A stretch of 64,000 bases of DNA. It comes from an uncultured Sedimentitalea sp. Its GTDB lineage: Bacteria; Pseudomonadota; Alphaproteobacteria; Rhodobacterales; Rhodobacteraceae. Numbering within the stretch: the first letter of the stretch is position 1; every line of letters starts with the position of its first letter. A model generated the notes under the pieces. The model ran no database searches. It was not told the DNA's origin and was given only the letters and a program-made list of their open reading frames with translations. Positions 32,941 to 41,287 of this stretch are shown in pieces. The stretch lies in the NCBI GenBank assembly GCA_947504115.1, contig CANNGH010000005.1:124001-188000 (forward strand), written 5' to 3'. The position numbers and the translations under genes are program-made.

Positions 32941-34191
32941 ATGGATTTCGAATACAGCGCCCGAACGCGCGAACTGATCGCACAACTCGACGCCTTCATG
33001 GAGGCCCATGTCCTGCCCGCCAATCAGGAATATCACGACACCTGGGCCAGCGGAAAATACCCCATCGACCTGATCGACCGGCTGAAGGCAAAGGCGTTCG
33101 CCGACGGATTGTGGAACATGTTCTCTCCCGAATTGCGCGACAGCGATCCGGGCACGCGCCTCAGCAACCTGGAATACGCGCCCCTCGCCGAGATCATGGG
33201 CCGGGTGCCGTGGTCCTCGGAGGTGTTCAACTGCTCGGCCCCCGACACCGGCAACATGGAGGTGTTCCTGCGCTCGGGCACCGAAGAGCAGAACCGCCAA
33301 TGGCTCGATCCGCTGTTGATGGGCGAAATCCGCTCGATCGTCGGGCTGACCGAACCGGATGCGGCATCGTCCGATCTGACCAATCTGCAAACCACGATCA
33401 CGCGCGACGGCGACCATTATGTCATCAACGGGCGCAAGTGGTTTTCGACCGGCGCCAAACACCCCAACGCAAAGGTCGCGCTGGTCTTCGGCGTGTCGGA
33501 CCCCGACCCGGATGCCGACCGGCACAAGCGCCATTCCTTCATCCTCGTGCCGCTGGACACGCCGGGGGTCGAGATCGTGCGCGACGTGCCGATCATGCAC
33601 CACCATGCCGCCGAGGGCCATTGCGAGGTCGCCTATCGCAACGTGCGCGTGCCCGTGGAAAACATCCTTGCCGCCGAAGGCGACGGGTTCCGTCTGGCGC
33701 AGGAACGTCTGGGACCGGGGCGCATCCATCATTGCATGCGCACCATCGGGCAATGCGAACTGGCGCTGGAATTGATGTGCGACCGCGCGCTGGAGCGCAA
33801 GACCTTCGGCAAGGCGCTGGCCGAGCGCGCCAACATTCAGGACTGGATCGCGCAATCCCGATTCGAGATCGATCAGGCGCGGCTGCTGATGCTCCGCGCG
33901 GCGTGGAAGATGGACAAATCCGGCCCCAAGGCCGCGCGGGTGGATGTCTCGGCGATCAAGGTGGTCGCCGCGCGGTTGCAGACACAGGTGACCGACCGCG
34001 CAATGCAGGTGTTCGGAGCCGCCGGGATCACGCCCGACACGCCGCTCAGCTTTCTGTGGACATGGGGGCGGGCGTTGCGGTTCGTCGATGGGCCGGATGA
34101 GGTGCACATGATGGTCATCGCGCGGGACGAATTGAAACGGGCCGGCAACAAGGCCGGGCGCAACACCCATCATTATGTGAACCCCTACTGA
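32941..34191 (+). CDS. Acyl-CoA dehydrogenase
   Basis: A 416-residue FAD-dependent acyl-CoA dehydrogenase of the ACAD10/11-like group. It has the FAD/substrate motif VGLTEPDAASSDLTNLQTTI (near 137-156), the GRKWFSTGAKHP segment and the C-terminal AMQVFGAAGITPDTPL. The ATG at 32941 is used because it starts with the typical helix MDFEYSARTRELIAQLDAFM. The gene is divergent from the TetR-acyl-CoA synthetase fusion, with which it likely forms a pathway. Its end overlaps the convergent cobalamin gene by 7 bases. Confidence 0.9.
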   Translation: MDFEYSARTRELIAQLDAFMEAHVLPANQEYHDTWASGKYPIDLIDRLKAKAFADGLWNMFSPELRDSDPGTRLSNLEYAPLAEIMGRVPWSSEVFNCSAPDTGNMEVFLRSGTEEQNRQWLDPLLMGEIRSIVGLTEPDAASSDLTNLQTTITRDGDHYVINGRKWFSTGAKHPNAKVALVFGVSDPDPDADRHKRHSFILVPLDTPGVEIVRDVPIMHHHAAEGHCEVAYRNVRVPVENILAAEGDGFRLAQERLGPGRIHHCMRTIGQCELALELMCDRALERKTFGKALAERANIQDWIAQSRFEIDQARLLMLRAAWKMDKSGPKAARVDVSAIKVVAARLQTQVTDRAMQVFGAAGITPDTPLSFLWTWGRALRFVDGPDEVHMMVIARDELKRAGNKAGRNTHHYVNPY

Positions 34192-35165
34192 TCGACCGCC
34201 GGCGCGGCCAACGCCGCTTCAAGGCGCGCCCAATGCGCCGGATCGCCGGGCAGGCCCAGTCGGACCCAGCCCGGGGCGTAGGGAAACACGCGGGTCCAGA
34301 TCCGCGCCTGTGCCAGTCTGTCCTGCGCCCGCGCACCATCGCCCGTATCATAGGTGCGAAACAGCGGCGTTCCCCCGACCGGTTGCCAGCCGGCGGATCG
34401 GGCCATGTCGTCCAGCCGCTGCGCCTCGGCCCGCAACCGTTCGGTGGTGCACGCCTGCCAGTTGCGATCGGCCAGCGCCGCCGCTCCGATGGCGATGGCC
34501 GCACCGCTGACCGGCCAAGGCCCGGCCATCGCGCGCAGTTGGCCGGCACGCGCCGGATCGCTCAGCGCGAAGCCCAGCCGCAAGCCTGCCAGACCGTAGA
34601 ACTTGCCGAAGGATCGCAGCACCACGATGTTTCCCGGCATCTCCGTCAACCCTAGGGCCAATGACAGATCGGGCACGGGATCGACGAAACTTTCGTCCAC
34701 CACCAGCAGGCCGACCTTGCCGCCAAGCCGGCGCAAGACATCGGGCGCGTGGCGCTGTCCGTCGGGGTTGTTGGGGTTCACCACAATTGCCAGATCGGCC
34801 CCCTCAAGCGCCGCGATCCTGTCGACCTCGTCCACCTGCCAGCCGGATGCGCGCAGGGCGGCGGCGTGTTCGTTATAGGTTGGCGTCAGAACACGCGCGC
34901 GGCCCGTCGCAACCAGATGCGGCACCAACTGGATTGCCGCCTGCGCGCCGGCAAGCGGGACCACGGCGGCCTTGGTGCCATAGGCCTTGCGCGCGGCTGC
35001 GGCCAATGTTTCCATGTCGGCGCGCGTGGGCAATGCGCTCCAGGCGCGGGCGTCCAGCGTCGGCACCGGATAGGGCCGGGCATTGATCCCCGTGGACAGG
35101 TCTATCCAGTCGCCGGGACCGTAACGCTTGATGGCGCGGTCCAGATCGCCGCCGTGATCGCGCAT
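34185..35165 (-). CDS. cobD: Threonine-phosphate decarboxylase (cobalamin aminopropanol arm)
   Basis: A 326-residue PLP enzyme of the aminotransferase class I/CobD family. The DLSTGINARPYPVP start, NPNNPDG and the PLP-lysine region RSFGKFYGLAGLRLGF match L-threonine-O-3-phosphate decarboxylase, called cobC in Rhodobacter-type nomenclature. It makes (R)-1-amino-2-propanol phosphate for the nucleotide loop of cobalamin. The start at MRDHGGDLDRAIKRYG matches family proteins. It lies 23 bases after the putative threonine kinase, supporting joint expression. Confidence 0.88.
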   Translation of the reverse strand: MRDHGGDLDRAIKRYGPGDWIDLSTGINARPYPVPTLDARAWSALPTRADMETLAAAARKAYGTKAAVVPLAGAQAAIQLVPHLVATGRARVLTPTYNEHAAALRASGWQVDEVDRIAALEGADLAIVVNPNNPDGQRHAPDVLRRLGGKVGLLVVDESFVDPVPDLSLALGLTEMPGNIVVLRSFGKFYGLAGLRLGFALSDPARAGQLRAMAGPWPVSGAAIAIGAAALADRNWQACTTERLRAEAQRLDDMARSAGWQPVGGTPLFRTYDTGDGARAQDRLAQARIWTRVFPYAPGWVRLGLPGDPAHWARLEAALAAPAVDQ

Positions 35166-35188
35166 GGCTTTTCCTTTCCTTCGGCCCC

Positions 35189-36013
35189 TCACGCCCCTCC
35201 CGTAGAGAAGCCGAGCACGCCGGACAAGCCTGCGGCGCGCAGCGCGGCACCGGCATCGGGCGGAACGCATCCGGGCGCGAAAATCAGCGCGCGGGCCGGA
35301 CCGGTATGCGCGCGCGCATGGCCCAGCGCGCCCAGATCGCGGCAGAGCGCCGCCATCGGATCGTGCGTCGGCCCGCGCGCTTCGGTGCAGCGTTGGGCGG
35401 ATTGGCTGGCCAGCGCGGCCAATGCCGCCTTGTCACCGCGTGCATCCTGCCATGCGGCGACCAGATCGGCGATATCGGGAAAAGCCAGATCGGCAGGATC
35501 GGTGCGCTGCGGCGGGCCAAGGAAGCCCCCGATGATATCGCACAAGGGCGGCGGACGCAACGCGCTGACCTCCCGCGCCACCCGCGGCGCCCAGAGCACC
35601 GCATCGGGCCGCGCCAGCATCAGCGGGTCGGTGGCGCCTTCGGCCGCAAGACACGCTGCGGCCAACTCCTTCGCCGGCCCCTGATATCCCGCCGCCCGCG
35701 CCAGCGCGAGCAGCGCGGCCGTGGACGCTCCGGCGCCGCCGCCGGGGGGCATGTCAGCGTGCAGACGGTAGCGGCCGCGCACCGGCAACCCCAAAACCTC
35801 CAGCAAGCGCGCGGCCTGTGCGGGGGCAAGGATGGCGCGTTTCTGCTCCAGCGCCAGCGGGCCGCCGGCGATGCGCGTCGCGGTCACGGCCAGGTCCGGG
35901 CAGGCCAGCGTCAGCAGGACAAGCGGCCCGCCGGTGCCCAGCCTGCCTTGCATCCATTCTCCGAAATGGCCCGGTACGCGCGCTGTCGCGAGGGACCGAC
36001 TGGCGTGTGTCAT
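35189..36013 (-). CDS. GHMP-family kinase, probable L-threonine kinase (PduX-like)
   Basis: A 274-residue GHMP kinase with the ATP-binding loop PPGGGAGASTAALLAL and an N-terminal VPGHFGEWMQGRLG that matches PduX-type threonine kinases. PduX makes L-threonine-O-3-phosphate, the substrate of CobD. The direct pairing with a CobD-type gene supports this role. The start at MTHASRSL is chosen by family length. No AdoCbl riboswitch was found upstream. Confidence 0.78.
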   Translation of the reverse strand: MTHASRSLATARVPGHFGEWMQGRLGTGGPLVLLTLACPDLAVTATRIAGGPLALEQKRAILAPAQAARLLEVLGLPVRGRYRLHADMPPGGGAGASTAALLALARAAGYQGPAKELAAACLAAEGATDPLMLARPDAVLWAPRVAREVSALRPPPLCDIIGGFLGPPQRTDPADLAFPDIADLVAAWQDARGDKAALAALASQSAQRCTEARGPTHDPMAALCRDLGALGHARAHTGPARALIFAPGCVPPDAGAALRAAGLSGVLGFSTGGA

Positions 36014-36207
36014 GTTCGCAACCGATCCCTGCCGACAATGTCCCATGCGCGCTGCGGAGTGCCCTTGCACCTATTCTGCGGCATCATCGCAGACCTTGTC
36101 GATGGCAATTGTCGCGACCATATGGGTTGGCGACACGCGCGGGAAACCCTGCGCACCGACCGGCCAACATATTGAAATTGAAAGAATTCGAAAAGAAATG
36201 TAAAAGC

Positions 36208-36274
36208 CATTCACATTTTTTCTTGCAATCGGGCAGGACCACCCCGATCTTGGACATGTGAAAGACATTCACAT
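36208..36274. repeat. CATTCACAT direct repeats and an inverted repeat upstream of DUF2852
   Basis: CATTCACAT occurs at 36208-36216 and again at 36266-36274. The second copy is part of a perfect inverted repeat, ATGTGAA-N5-TTCACAT (36256-36274). The region is AT-rich compared with its surroundings and lies between two divergent genes, so these may be binding sites for a regulator. No known motif is recognised. Confidence 0.35.
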
Positions 36275-36302
36275 CAGCACACGCAAACCGGAGAAACCCA
36301 CG

Positions 36303-36725
36303 ATGACAACCCTGACGCAAGACCCTCCTGCCTGGCTGCCCGGCTGGTTTTCCCGTGCCGAGCGCTGGATGGACAGCAAGGGCAAAGGCGCGTGGATCGC
36401 CGCGATGATCCTCGGCTTTATCTTCTTCTGGCCCGTCGGGCTGGCCATTCTCGCCTATCTGATCTGGAGCAAACGCATGTTCAATTCATCCTGCAAAAGC
36501 CGTCATTCGCGCCGTCATGGCGCCCCGATGCAAAGCACCGGCAACAGCGCCTTTGACGCCTATCGCGAGGAAACGCTGCGCCGTCTGCAGGACGAGCAGC
36601 AAAGTTTCGAGGCGTTCCTGGGACGACTGCGCGAAGCCAAGGACAAGGCCGAGTTCGACCAGTTCATGGAAGACCGCGCCCGCAACGCCAACGCCGCACA
36701 GGAAACCGACGACAAGACAGCCTGA
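36303..36725 (+). CDS. DUF2852 family membrane protein
   Basis: A 140-residue protein with one hydrophobic segment (WIAAMILGFIFFWPVGLAILAYLIW) and a charged helical C-terminus with FDAYREETLRRLQDEQQSFEAFLGRLREAKDKAEFDQFM (described in parts: FDAYREETLRRL, then EQQSFEAFL, then AKDKAEFDQFM). DUF2852 is found in alphaproteobacteria and has no established function. The ATG at 36303 follows GGAG; the alternative GTG at 36258 overlaps the inverted repeat. Confidence 0.8.
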   Translation: MTTLTQDPPAWLPGWFSRAERWMDSKGKGAWIAAMILGFIFFWPVGLAILAYLIWSKRMFNSSCKSRHSRRHGAPMQSTGNSAFDAYREETLRRLQDEQQSFEAFLGRLREAKDKAEFDQFMEDRARNANAAQETDDKTA

Positions 36726-36743
36726 ACGCTTTCCCGTTCCCGT

Positions 36744-36770
36744 CCGCGCCTCCCTTCAATGGGGGCGCGG
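36744..36770 (+). terminator. Terminator-like hairpin after DUF2852
   Basis: CCGCGCC (36744-36750) pairs with GGCGCGG (36764-36770), extended by CCC/GGG pairing with a bulge around a six-base loop. The tail is only weakly T-rich (TCGCATTT), so termination may be partial. Confidence 0.45.
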
Positions 36771-36798
36771 TCGCATTTGACACTTACGGAACCGCCCG

Positions 36799-37242
36799 AT
36801 GATCAACCTGCCCGATCCCGATTTCCAACCGCAATTCTACGAAGGTGTGCCCGGCAAACGCTTGCTGGCATGGATCATCGACACGATCCTGATCCTACTT
36901 CTTTGCGTCATCACGGTCGTTCTGACCGCCTTTGTCGGCGCTTTCGTCTGGCCGATCCTGGTGGCGACCATCAGCTTCGTCTATCGCACCCTGACGCTGG
37001 CCAGCGGATCGGCGACATGGGGCATGCGCTTTGCCGGTATCGAGATCCGTGCCGCCGACGGGGCCGCGCTGGATCCGTTGCAGGCGGGCGCCCATACGCT
37101 GGGTTACATGGTTTCGATGGCGATACCGATCCTGCAGATCATCTCGGTCGTGATGATGCTGACCGGCGCGCGCAAGCAGGGGCTGACCGACATGGTGCTG
37201 GGCACGGTCGCGCTGAACCGGCGGGCGGTGCTGCACGTCTGA
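36799..37242 (+). CDS. RDD family membrane protein
   Basis: A 147-residue protein with an N-terminal cytoplasmic tail, the RDD signature reduced to KRLLAWIIDTILILLL, and three or four membrane segments. RDD proteins are of mixed function; some affect ion or small-molecule transport. It lies between DUF2852 and bpt on the same strand without overlaps, so an operon is possible but not clear. Confidence 0.82.
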   Translation: MINLPDPDFQPQFYEGVPGKRLLAWIIDTILILLLCVITVVLTAFVGAFVWPILVATISFVYRTLTLASGSATWGMRFAGIEIRAADGAALDPLQAGAHTLGYMVSMAIPILQIISVVMMLTGARKQGLTDMVLGTVALNRRAVLHV

Positions 37243-37305
37243 TAATCCGGGTTGGCGCACGCCGCGAGCATTGTTATCATCGCGCCGATCCACACGGGGA
37301 ACCCA

Positions 37306-38127
37306 ATGCGCCACACGCTGCCCATCGCGCCGCAATTCTATGTGACGGCTCCTCAGCCCTGTCCTTATCTCGAGGGCCGGATGGAGCGCAAATTGTTCAC
37401 CGCCCTGCAGGGCGAGGATGCCGCGCGCCTGAACGACAGCCTGTCGCAACAGGGATTCCGGCGCTCGCAGAACGTGCTTTACCGCCCCTCCTGCGCCGAT
37501 TGCGCGGCGTGTCTGTCCGCGCGTATCGACGTGTCGAAGTTTCGCCCAAGCAAGGGCCACAAGCGCACCGCGCGTCGTAACGGCAACATCCAGCGCCGCG
37601 CCACCTCGCCCTGGGCGACCGAGGATCAATATGCGCTGTTCCGCCAATATCTCGAGGCGCGCCACGCCGATGGCGGCATGGCCGACATGGATGTGTTCGA
37701 ATTCGCGGCGATGATCGAGGAAACCCCGATCCGCAGCCGGGTGGTCGAATATACCGACCCCGACGAGGACGCGCTGATCGCCGTCAGCCTGACCGACGTT
37801 CTCGAAGACGGGCTGAGCATGGTCTATTCGTTCTACCGGCCCGACCGTCCGCAGGCGTCGCTCGGCACCTACATGATCCTCGATCATATCGACATCGCGC
37901 GTGAGGCCGGCCTGCCTTATGTCTATCTGGGCTACTGGGTGGCGGGCAGTCCCAAGATGGGTTACAAGGCGCGGTTTTCGGGCCTGGAGATCTATCGCCA
38001 CGGGCAATGGTCGCCGATGACCGACCCTGACGCGTATCAGGACGACACGCATCCGCTATCCGCCGATCCGATTGCCGAACAGGTGGCCAACATCCACCTG
38101 CCCGACCGCCGCTGGACCGGCGGCTGA
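37306..38127 (+). CDS. bpt: Leucyl-tRNA:protein transferase (aspartate/glutamate leucyltransferase)
   Basis: A 273-residue N-end-rule aminoacyltransferase of the ATE/Bpt family. [32 protein letters not shown] and [16 protein letters not shown] are typical N-terminal-domain motifs, and [20 protein letters not shown] lies in the C-terminal GNAT-like domain. The enzyme attaches leucine to proteins with N-terminal Asp or Glu, marking them for ClpAP. The ATG at 37306 follows a GGGAA box. It is followed by the 165-base region leading to the ilv promoter. Confidence 0.92.
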   Translation: MRHTLPIAPQFYVTAPQPCPYLEGRMERKLFTALQGEDAARLNDSLSQQGFRRSQNVLYRPSCADCAACLSARIDVSKFRPSKGHKRTARRNGNIQRRATSPWATEDQYALFRQYLEARHADGGMADMDVFEFAAMIEETPIRSRVVEYTDPDEDALIAVSLTDVLEDGLSMVYSFYRPDRPQASLGTYMILDHIDIAREAGLPYVYLGYWVAGSPKMGYKARFSGLEIYRHGQWSPMTDPDAYQDDTHPLSADPIAEQVANIHLPDRRWTGG

Positions 38128-38236
38128 ACGTGGCGCTCGCGCGAGTTGGCGCAGCAAAGTGTCGCGCCGTCCCGTTTGTGCGCAACAAAACGCAGGAAAT
38201 GCACAAGTCAGGCCGCGATTGCGGGGCAATTGGCTG

Positions 38237-38263
38237 TTGACCCTCCCCGCTGCCGCCCATAAT
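38237..38263 (+). promoter_or_regulatory. Probable promoter of the ilv leader
   Basis: TTGACC (38237-38242) with CATAAT (38258-38263) and a 15-base spacer, 29 bases before the leader peptide start. The tRNA-Asp promoter candidate at 58061-58089 has the same TTGAC and CATAAT boxes and spacing, which supports both. Confidence 0.5.
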
Positions 38264-38292
38264 GTTCGCGCAGCATCACGGAGTCCCCTGTC

Positions 38293-38325
38293 ATGGCCAC
38301 CCTAGTGGTAATTGTAGGAACCTAG
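38293..38325 (+). CDS. ilv operon leader peptide MATLVVIVGT
   Basis: A ten-residue open frame, ATG to TAG, with five of its ten residues branched-chain (Leu-Val-Val-Ile-Val), using CTA, GTG, GTA, ATT and GTA; CTA, GTA and ATT are codons little used in this GC-rich genome. GGAG lies 9 bases upstream of the ATG. The peptide is followed by mutually exclusive hairpins, as in classical ribosome-mediated attenuation. Ribosome stalling when charged Leu/Val/Ile-tRNA is scarce would favour read-through into ilvI. The peptide itself has no other expected role. Confidence 0.85.
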   Translation: MATLVVIVGT

Positions 38326-38368
38326 CGCATGGGCCGGTAGCGGTTGACCATAACCAGACCCCATGCGC
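38325..38368 (+). promoter_or_regulatory. Antiterminator hairpin of the ilv attenuator
   Basis: GCGCATGGG (38325-38333) pairs perfectly with CCCATGCGC (38360-38368). The right arm overlaps the left arm of the terminator (38367-38373), so the two structures are alternatives. The left arm starts at the leader stop codon, so a ribosome that finishes the peptide covers it and allows the terminator to form. Confidence 0.8.
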
Positions 38369-38393
38369 CTCCGGAATTCCCGGGGGCTTTTTT
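38367..38393 (+). terminator. Attenuator terminator upstream of ilvI
   Basis: GCCTCCG (38367-38373) pairs with CGGGGGC (38381-38387; one T-G pair) and is followed at once by TTTTTT (38388-38393). This is an intrinsic terminator 38 bases before the ilvI start. Confidence 0.85.
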
Positions 38394-38431
38394 ATGCGCA
38401 AAGCAGCGATGACGTGGATGGAGCAAAGCAG

Positions 38432-40183
38432 ATGACACGTGAGATGACCGGAGCAAAGATGGTGGTTCAGGCACTGAGGGATCAGGGCGTGGACACGGTA
38501 TTCGGCTATCCGGGCGGCGCGGTGCTGCCGATCTATGACGAGATTTTCCTGCAAAACGACATCCGCCACATCCTCGTGCGCCACGAACAGGGCGCCGTGC
38601 ACGCCGCCGAGGGGTACGCAAGATCGACCGGCAAGCCCGGCGTGGTGCTGGTGACGTCCGGCCCCGGCGCGACCAACGCGGTGACCGGGCTGACCGATGC
38701 GCTGATGGACAGCATCCCGATCGTGGTGCTGACCGGTCAGGTTCCGACCTTCATGATCGGGTCGGACGCGTTTCAGGAGGCCGATACCGTCGGGATCACC
38801 CGCCCCTGCACCAAGCACAACTGGCTGGTCAAGGATACCGCGCGCCTGTCCGACGTCATTCACGAAGCGTTCCATGTCTCGAAATCGGGACGTCCCGGTC
38901 CGGTGCTGGTCGATATCCCCAAGGACGTGCAGTTCGCCACCGGCCCCTACAACGCGCCGAAGGCGTCGGTCAGCCATTACCAGCCGCGCGTCAAGGGCGA
39001 CATCGACGAGATCACCGAACTGGCCGCCGCCATGGAAACCGCCAAACGCCCCGTGTTCTATACCGGCGGCGGCGTGATCAACTCGGGCGACGCCGCCAGC
39101 CGATTGTTGCGCGAACTGGTGGAAGCGACCGGTTTTCCGATCACCTCCACGCTGATGGGGCTGGGCGCCTATCCCGCCAGCGGCAAGAACTGGCTGGGGA
39201 TGCTGGGGATGCACGGGTTGTACGAGGCCAATCTGGCGATGCATGATTGCGACCTGATGATCAATGTCGGCGCGCGGTTCGACGATCGGATCACCGGACG
39301 CATCGACGCGTTCAGCCCGAAGTCGATCAAGGCGCATATCGACATCGATCCCAGTTCGATCAACAAGGTGATCAAGACCGACATTCCCATCGTCGGCGAC
39401 GTGGCAAACGTGCTGGAAGACCTGCTGAAGGTCTGGAAATCGCGCGGCGGCAAGACCAATGCCGAGGCGGTCGCCAAATGGCATATGAAGATCAATGAAT
39501 GGCGCAAGGTGGATTGCCTTGCCTTCACCGCCAGCGAAAAGACCATCAAGCCGCAATACGCGTTGGAACGGCTTGAGGCGCTGACCAAGGATCGCGACCG
39601 CTATATCACCACCGAGGTCGGCCAGCATCAGATGTGGGCGGCGCAATATCTGCGCTTCGAGGATCCCAACCGCTGGATGACCAGCGGCGGCTTGGGCACC
39701 ATGGGTTACGGCTTTCCGGCCTCGATCGGGGTGCAGATGGCGCATCCCGATGCGCTGGTGATCAACGTCGCGGGCGAAGCGTCATGGCTGATGAACATGC
39801 AGGAGATGGGCACCGCCGTGCAATATCACCTGCCGGTCAAGCAGTTCATCCTGAACAACGAGCGCCTTGGAATGGTGCGCCAATGGCAGGAATTGCTGCA
39901 TGGCGAGCGCTATTCGCAAAGCTGGTCCGAGGCCCTGCCCGATTTCGTCAAGCTGGCCGAGGCCTTCGGCGCCAAGGGCATCCTGTGCACCGATCCGGCC
40001 GATCTGGACGACGCGATCATGGAGATGATCGACCATGACGGGCCGGTGATCTTCGATTGCCTGGTGGAAAAGCACGAGAACTGCTTTCCGATGATCCCGA
40101 GCGGCAAGGCGCATAACGAAATGCTGCTGGGTGATGCGGAAACGCAGGGTGTCATCCAGGCGGGCGGCGCGGTGCTGGTGTGA
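38432..40183 (+). CDS. ilvI: Acetolactate synthase large (catalytic) subunit
   Basis: A 583-residue ThDP enzyme that condenses pyruvate (or pyruvate plus 2-oxobutyrate) to acetohydroxy acids for Val, Leu and Ile. Motifs: GYPGGAVLPIYDEI with the catalytic Glu in RHEQGAVHAAEGYAR, FAD/central domain ITSTLMGLGAYP, and a ThDP-binding region around INVAGEASWLMNMQEM, in which the expected G-D-x-S reads G-E-A-S. The ATG is preceded by GGAG. The gene ends in a 4-base GTGA overlap with an unusual nuclease-like gene instead of adjoining ilvH. Confidence 0.95.
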   Translation: MTREMTGAKMVVQALRDQGVDTVFGYPGGAVLPIYDEIFLQNDIRHILVRHEQGAVHAAEGYARSTGKPGVVLVTSGPGATNAVTGLTDALMDSIPIVVLTGQVPTFMIGSDAFQEADTVGITRPCTKHNWLVKDTARLSDVIHEAFHVSKSGRPGPVLVDIPKDVQFATGPYNAPKASVSHYQPRVKGDIDEITELAAAMETAKRPVFYTGGGVINSGDAASRLLRELVEATGFPITSTLMGLGAYPASGKNWLGMLGMHGLYEANLAMHDCDLMINVGARFDDRITGRIDAFSPKSIKAHIDIDPSSINKVIKTDIPIVGDVANVLEDLLKVWKSRGGKTNAEAVAKWHMKINEWRKVDCLAFTASEKTIKPQYALERLEALTKDRDRYITTEVGQHQMWAAQYLRFEDPNRWMTSGGLGTMGYGFPASIGVQMAHPDALVINVAGEASWLMNMQEMGTAVQYHLPVKQFILNNERLGMVRQWQELLHGERYSQSWSEALPDFVKLAEAFGAKGILCTDPADLDDAIMEMIDHDGPVIFDCLVEKHENCFPMIPSGKAHNEMLLGDAETQGVIQAGGAVLV

Positions 40184-40695
40184 GCCTCGACGACAAGCAC
40201 TCTCTTAGATCGTCTGAGCGCGAGGAATACATTGAGTATATCTTTCTCGCGCAACTTTGTAGCTATGGTTGGTCTGTAGAGCGGTTTGTAGAGGTATCTC
40301 GCGCTCAAACTGATGCGCACGGATATGATCTGGTATTGAGTTGCGACGGAATAACGCGTCACGTTCAATTAAAGGCAAGCAAGTCAGACGGATCCGTACG
40401 CTTTCAAAAGGTAAATTCGGCGCTGGCGAATAAACCCAGTGGATGCGTGGTGTGGATAAAGGTTGATCCGGACACACTGAATCCAGAGGTTTTCGGATGG
40501 TTCGGGCAAAGCGCAGGTAAGCCGATCGGAGACCTGGGCTTGAAAGTTGCAAAACACACCAAGGCAAATGCGCAGGGAAAAAAGCTTGAACGTCCGAAAC
40601 TACGTGAACTGCGCTGGAGCAACTTTGATGAAATCAAAGGCGTCGATGAGTTGTTCTCCAAACTCTTCGACCCTTGCGACCAAGAGGACAAGTAA
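40180..40695 (+). CDS. PD-(D/E)XK nuclease-like protein embedded in the ilv operon
   Basis: A 171-residue protein starting at a GTG that overlaps the ilvI stop (GTGA) and ending in TAATG, shared with the ilvH start. The core HGYDLVLSCDGITRHVQLKA has Asp50 and Gln63-x-Lys65 spaced like the D-(x)n-(E/Q)-x-K catalytic motif of PD-(D/E)XK nucleases, and EREEYIEYIFLAQL is the preceding helix with a conserved Glu. The gene is visibly AT-richer than its neighbours and uses codons such as AGA, ATA and AAA. I infer recent acquisition; a role in DNA cleavage or defence is possible but not shown. Confidence 0.8.
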   Translation: MSLDDKHSLRSSEREEYIEYIFLAQLCSYGWSVERFVEVSRAQTDAHGYDLVLSCDGITRHVQLKASKSDGSVRFQKVNSALANKPSGCVVWIKVDPDTLNPEVFGWFGQSAGKPIGDLGLKVAKHTKANAQGKKLERPKLRELRWSNFDEIKGVDELFSKLFDPCDQEDK

Positions 40696-41255
40696 TGTCA
40701 GCCCTGCATATCAAGAAAGGCGCGTCCAAGCACTCCGCCTACAACCTGCGCCCCACCTTCTCGGACGTGGACGAACGTCACACCCTGGCGGTGCTGGTGG
40801 AGAACGAACCGGGCGTGCTGGCGCGGGTGATCGGCCTGTTCGCCGGGCGCGGCTACAACATCGAAAGCCTGACCGTGGCCGAGGTGGATCACACCGGCCA
40901 CCTGTCGCGTATCACCATCGTCACCACCGGCACGCCGCAGGTGATCGAACAGATCAAGGCGCAGCTGGGCCGCATCGTGCCGGTGCACGAGGTCCATGAC
41001 CTGACGGTGGAAGGAGTCGCGGTCGAACGCGAACTGGCCATTCTCAAGGTCGTCGGAGAGGATGAAAAGCGCGTCGAGGCCCTGCGGCTGGCGGATATCT
41101 TCCGCGCCAATGTCGTGGACAGCACGCTGGGCAGCTTTGTCTTCGAGATCACCGGCGCGCCGGACAAGATCGACGCCTTTGCCGACCTCATGCGCCCGCT
41201 GGGTCTGGTCGAGATCGCCCGCACCGGCGTCGCCGCGCTGCTGCGGGGCATGTAA
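40695..41255 (+). CDS. ilvH: Acetolactate synthase small (regulatory) subunit
   Basis: A 186-residue regulatory subunit with an N-terminal ACT domain (HTLAVLVENEPGVLARVIGLF, described as HTLAVLVENEPGVLA then RVIGLFAGRGYNIES) and a C-terminal ACT-like domain. It activates the large subunit and confers valine feedback inhibition. Its ATG overlaps the stop of the embedded nuclease-like gene (TAATG), so its translation now depends on that foreign gene being read through. Confidence 0.95.
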   Translation: MSALHIKKGASKHSAYNLRPTFSDVDERHTLAVLVENEPGVLARVIGLFAGRGYNIESLTVAEVDHTGHLSRITIVTTGTPQVIEQIKAQLGRIVPVHEVHDLTVEGVAVERELAILKVVGEDEKRVEALRLADIFRANVVDSTLGSFVFEITGAPDKIDAFADLMRPLGLVEIARTGVAALLRGM

Positions 41256-41287
41256 GCGCGGCGCGCCGCCGCTGCGCCGCGTGGGCG

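Noticed and set aside
36014-36250. Cobalamin riboswitch upstream of the threonine kinase/CobD pair
   Set aside because: No B12-box-like sequence was found on the minus strand.
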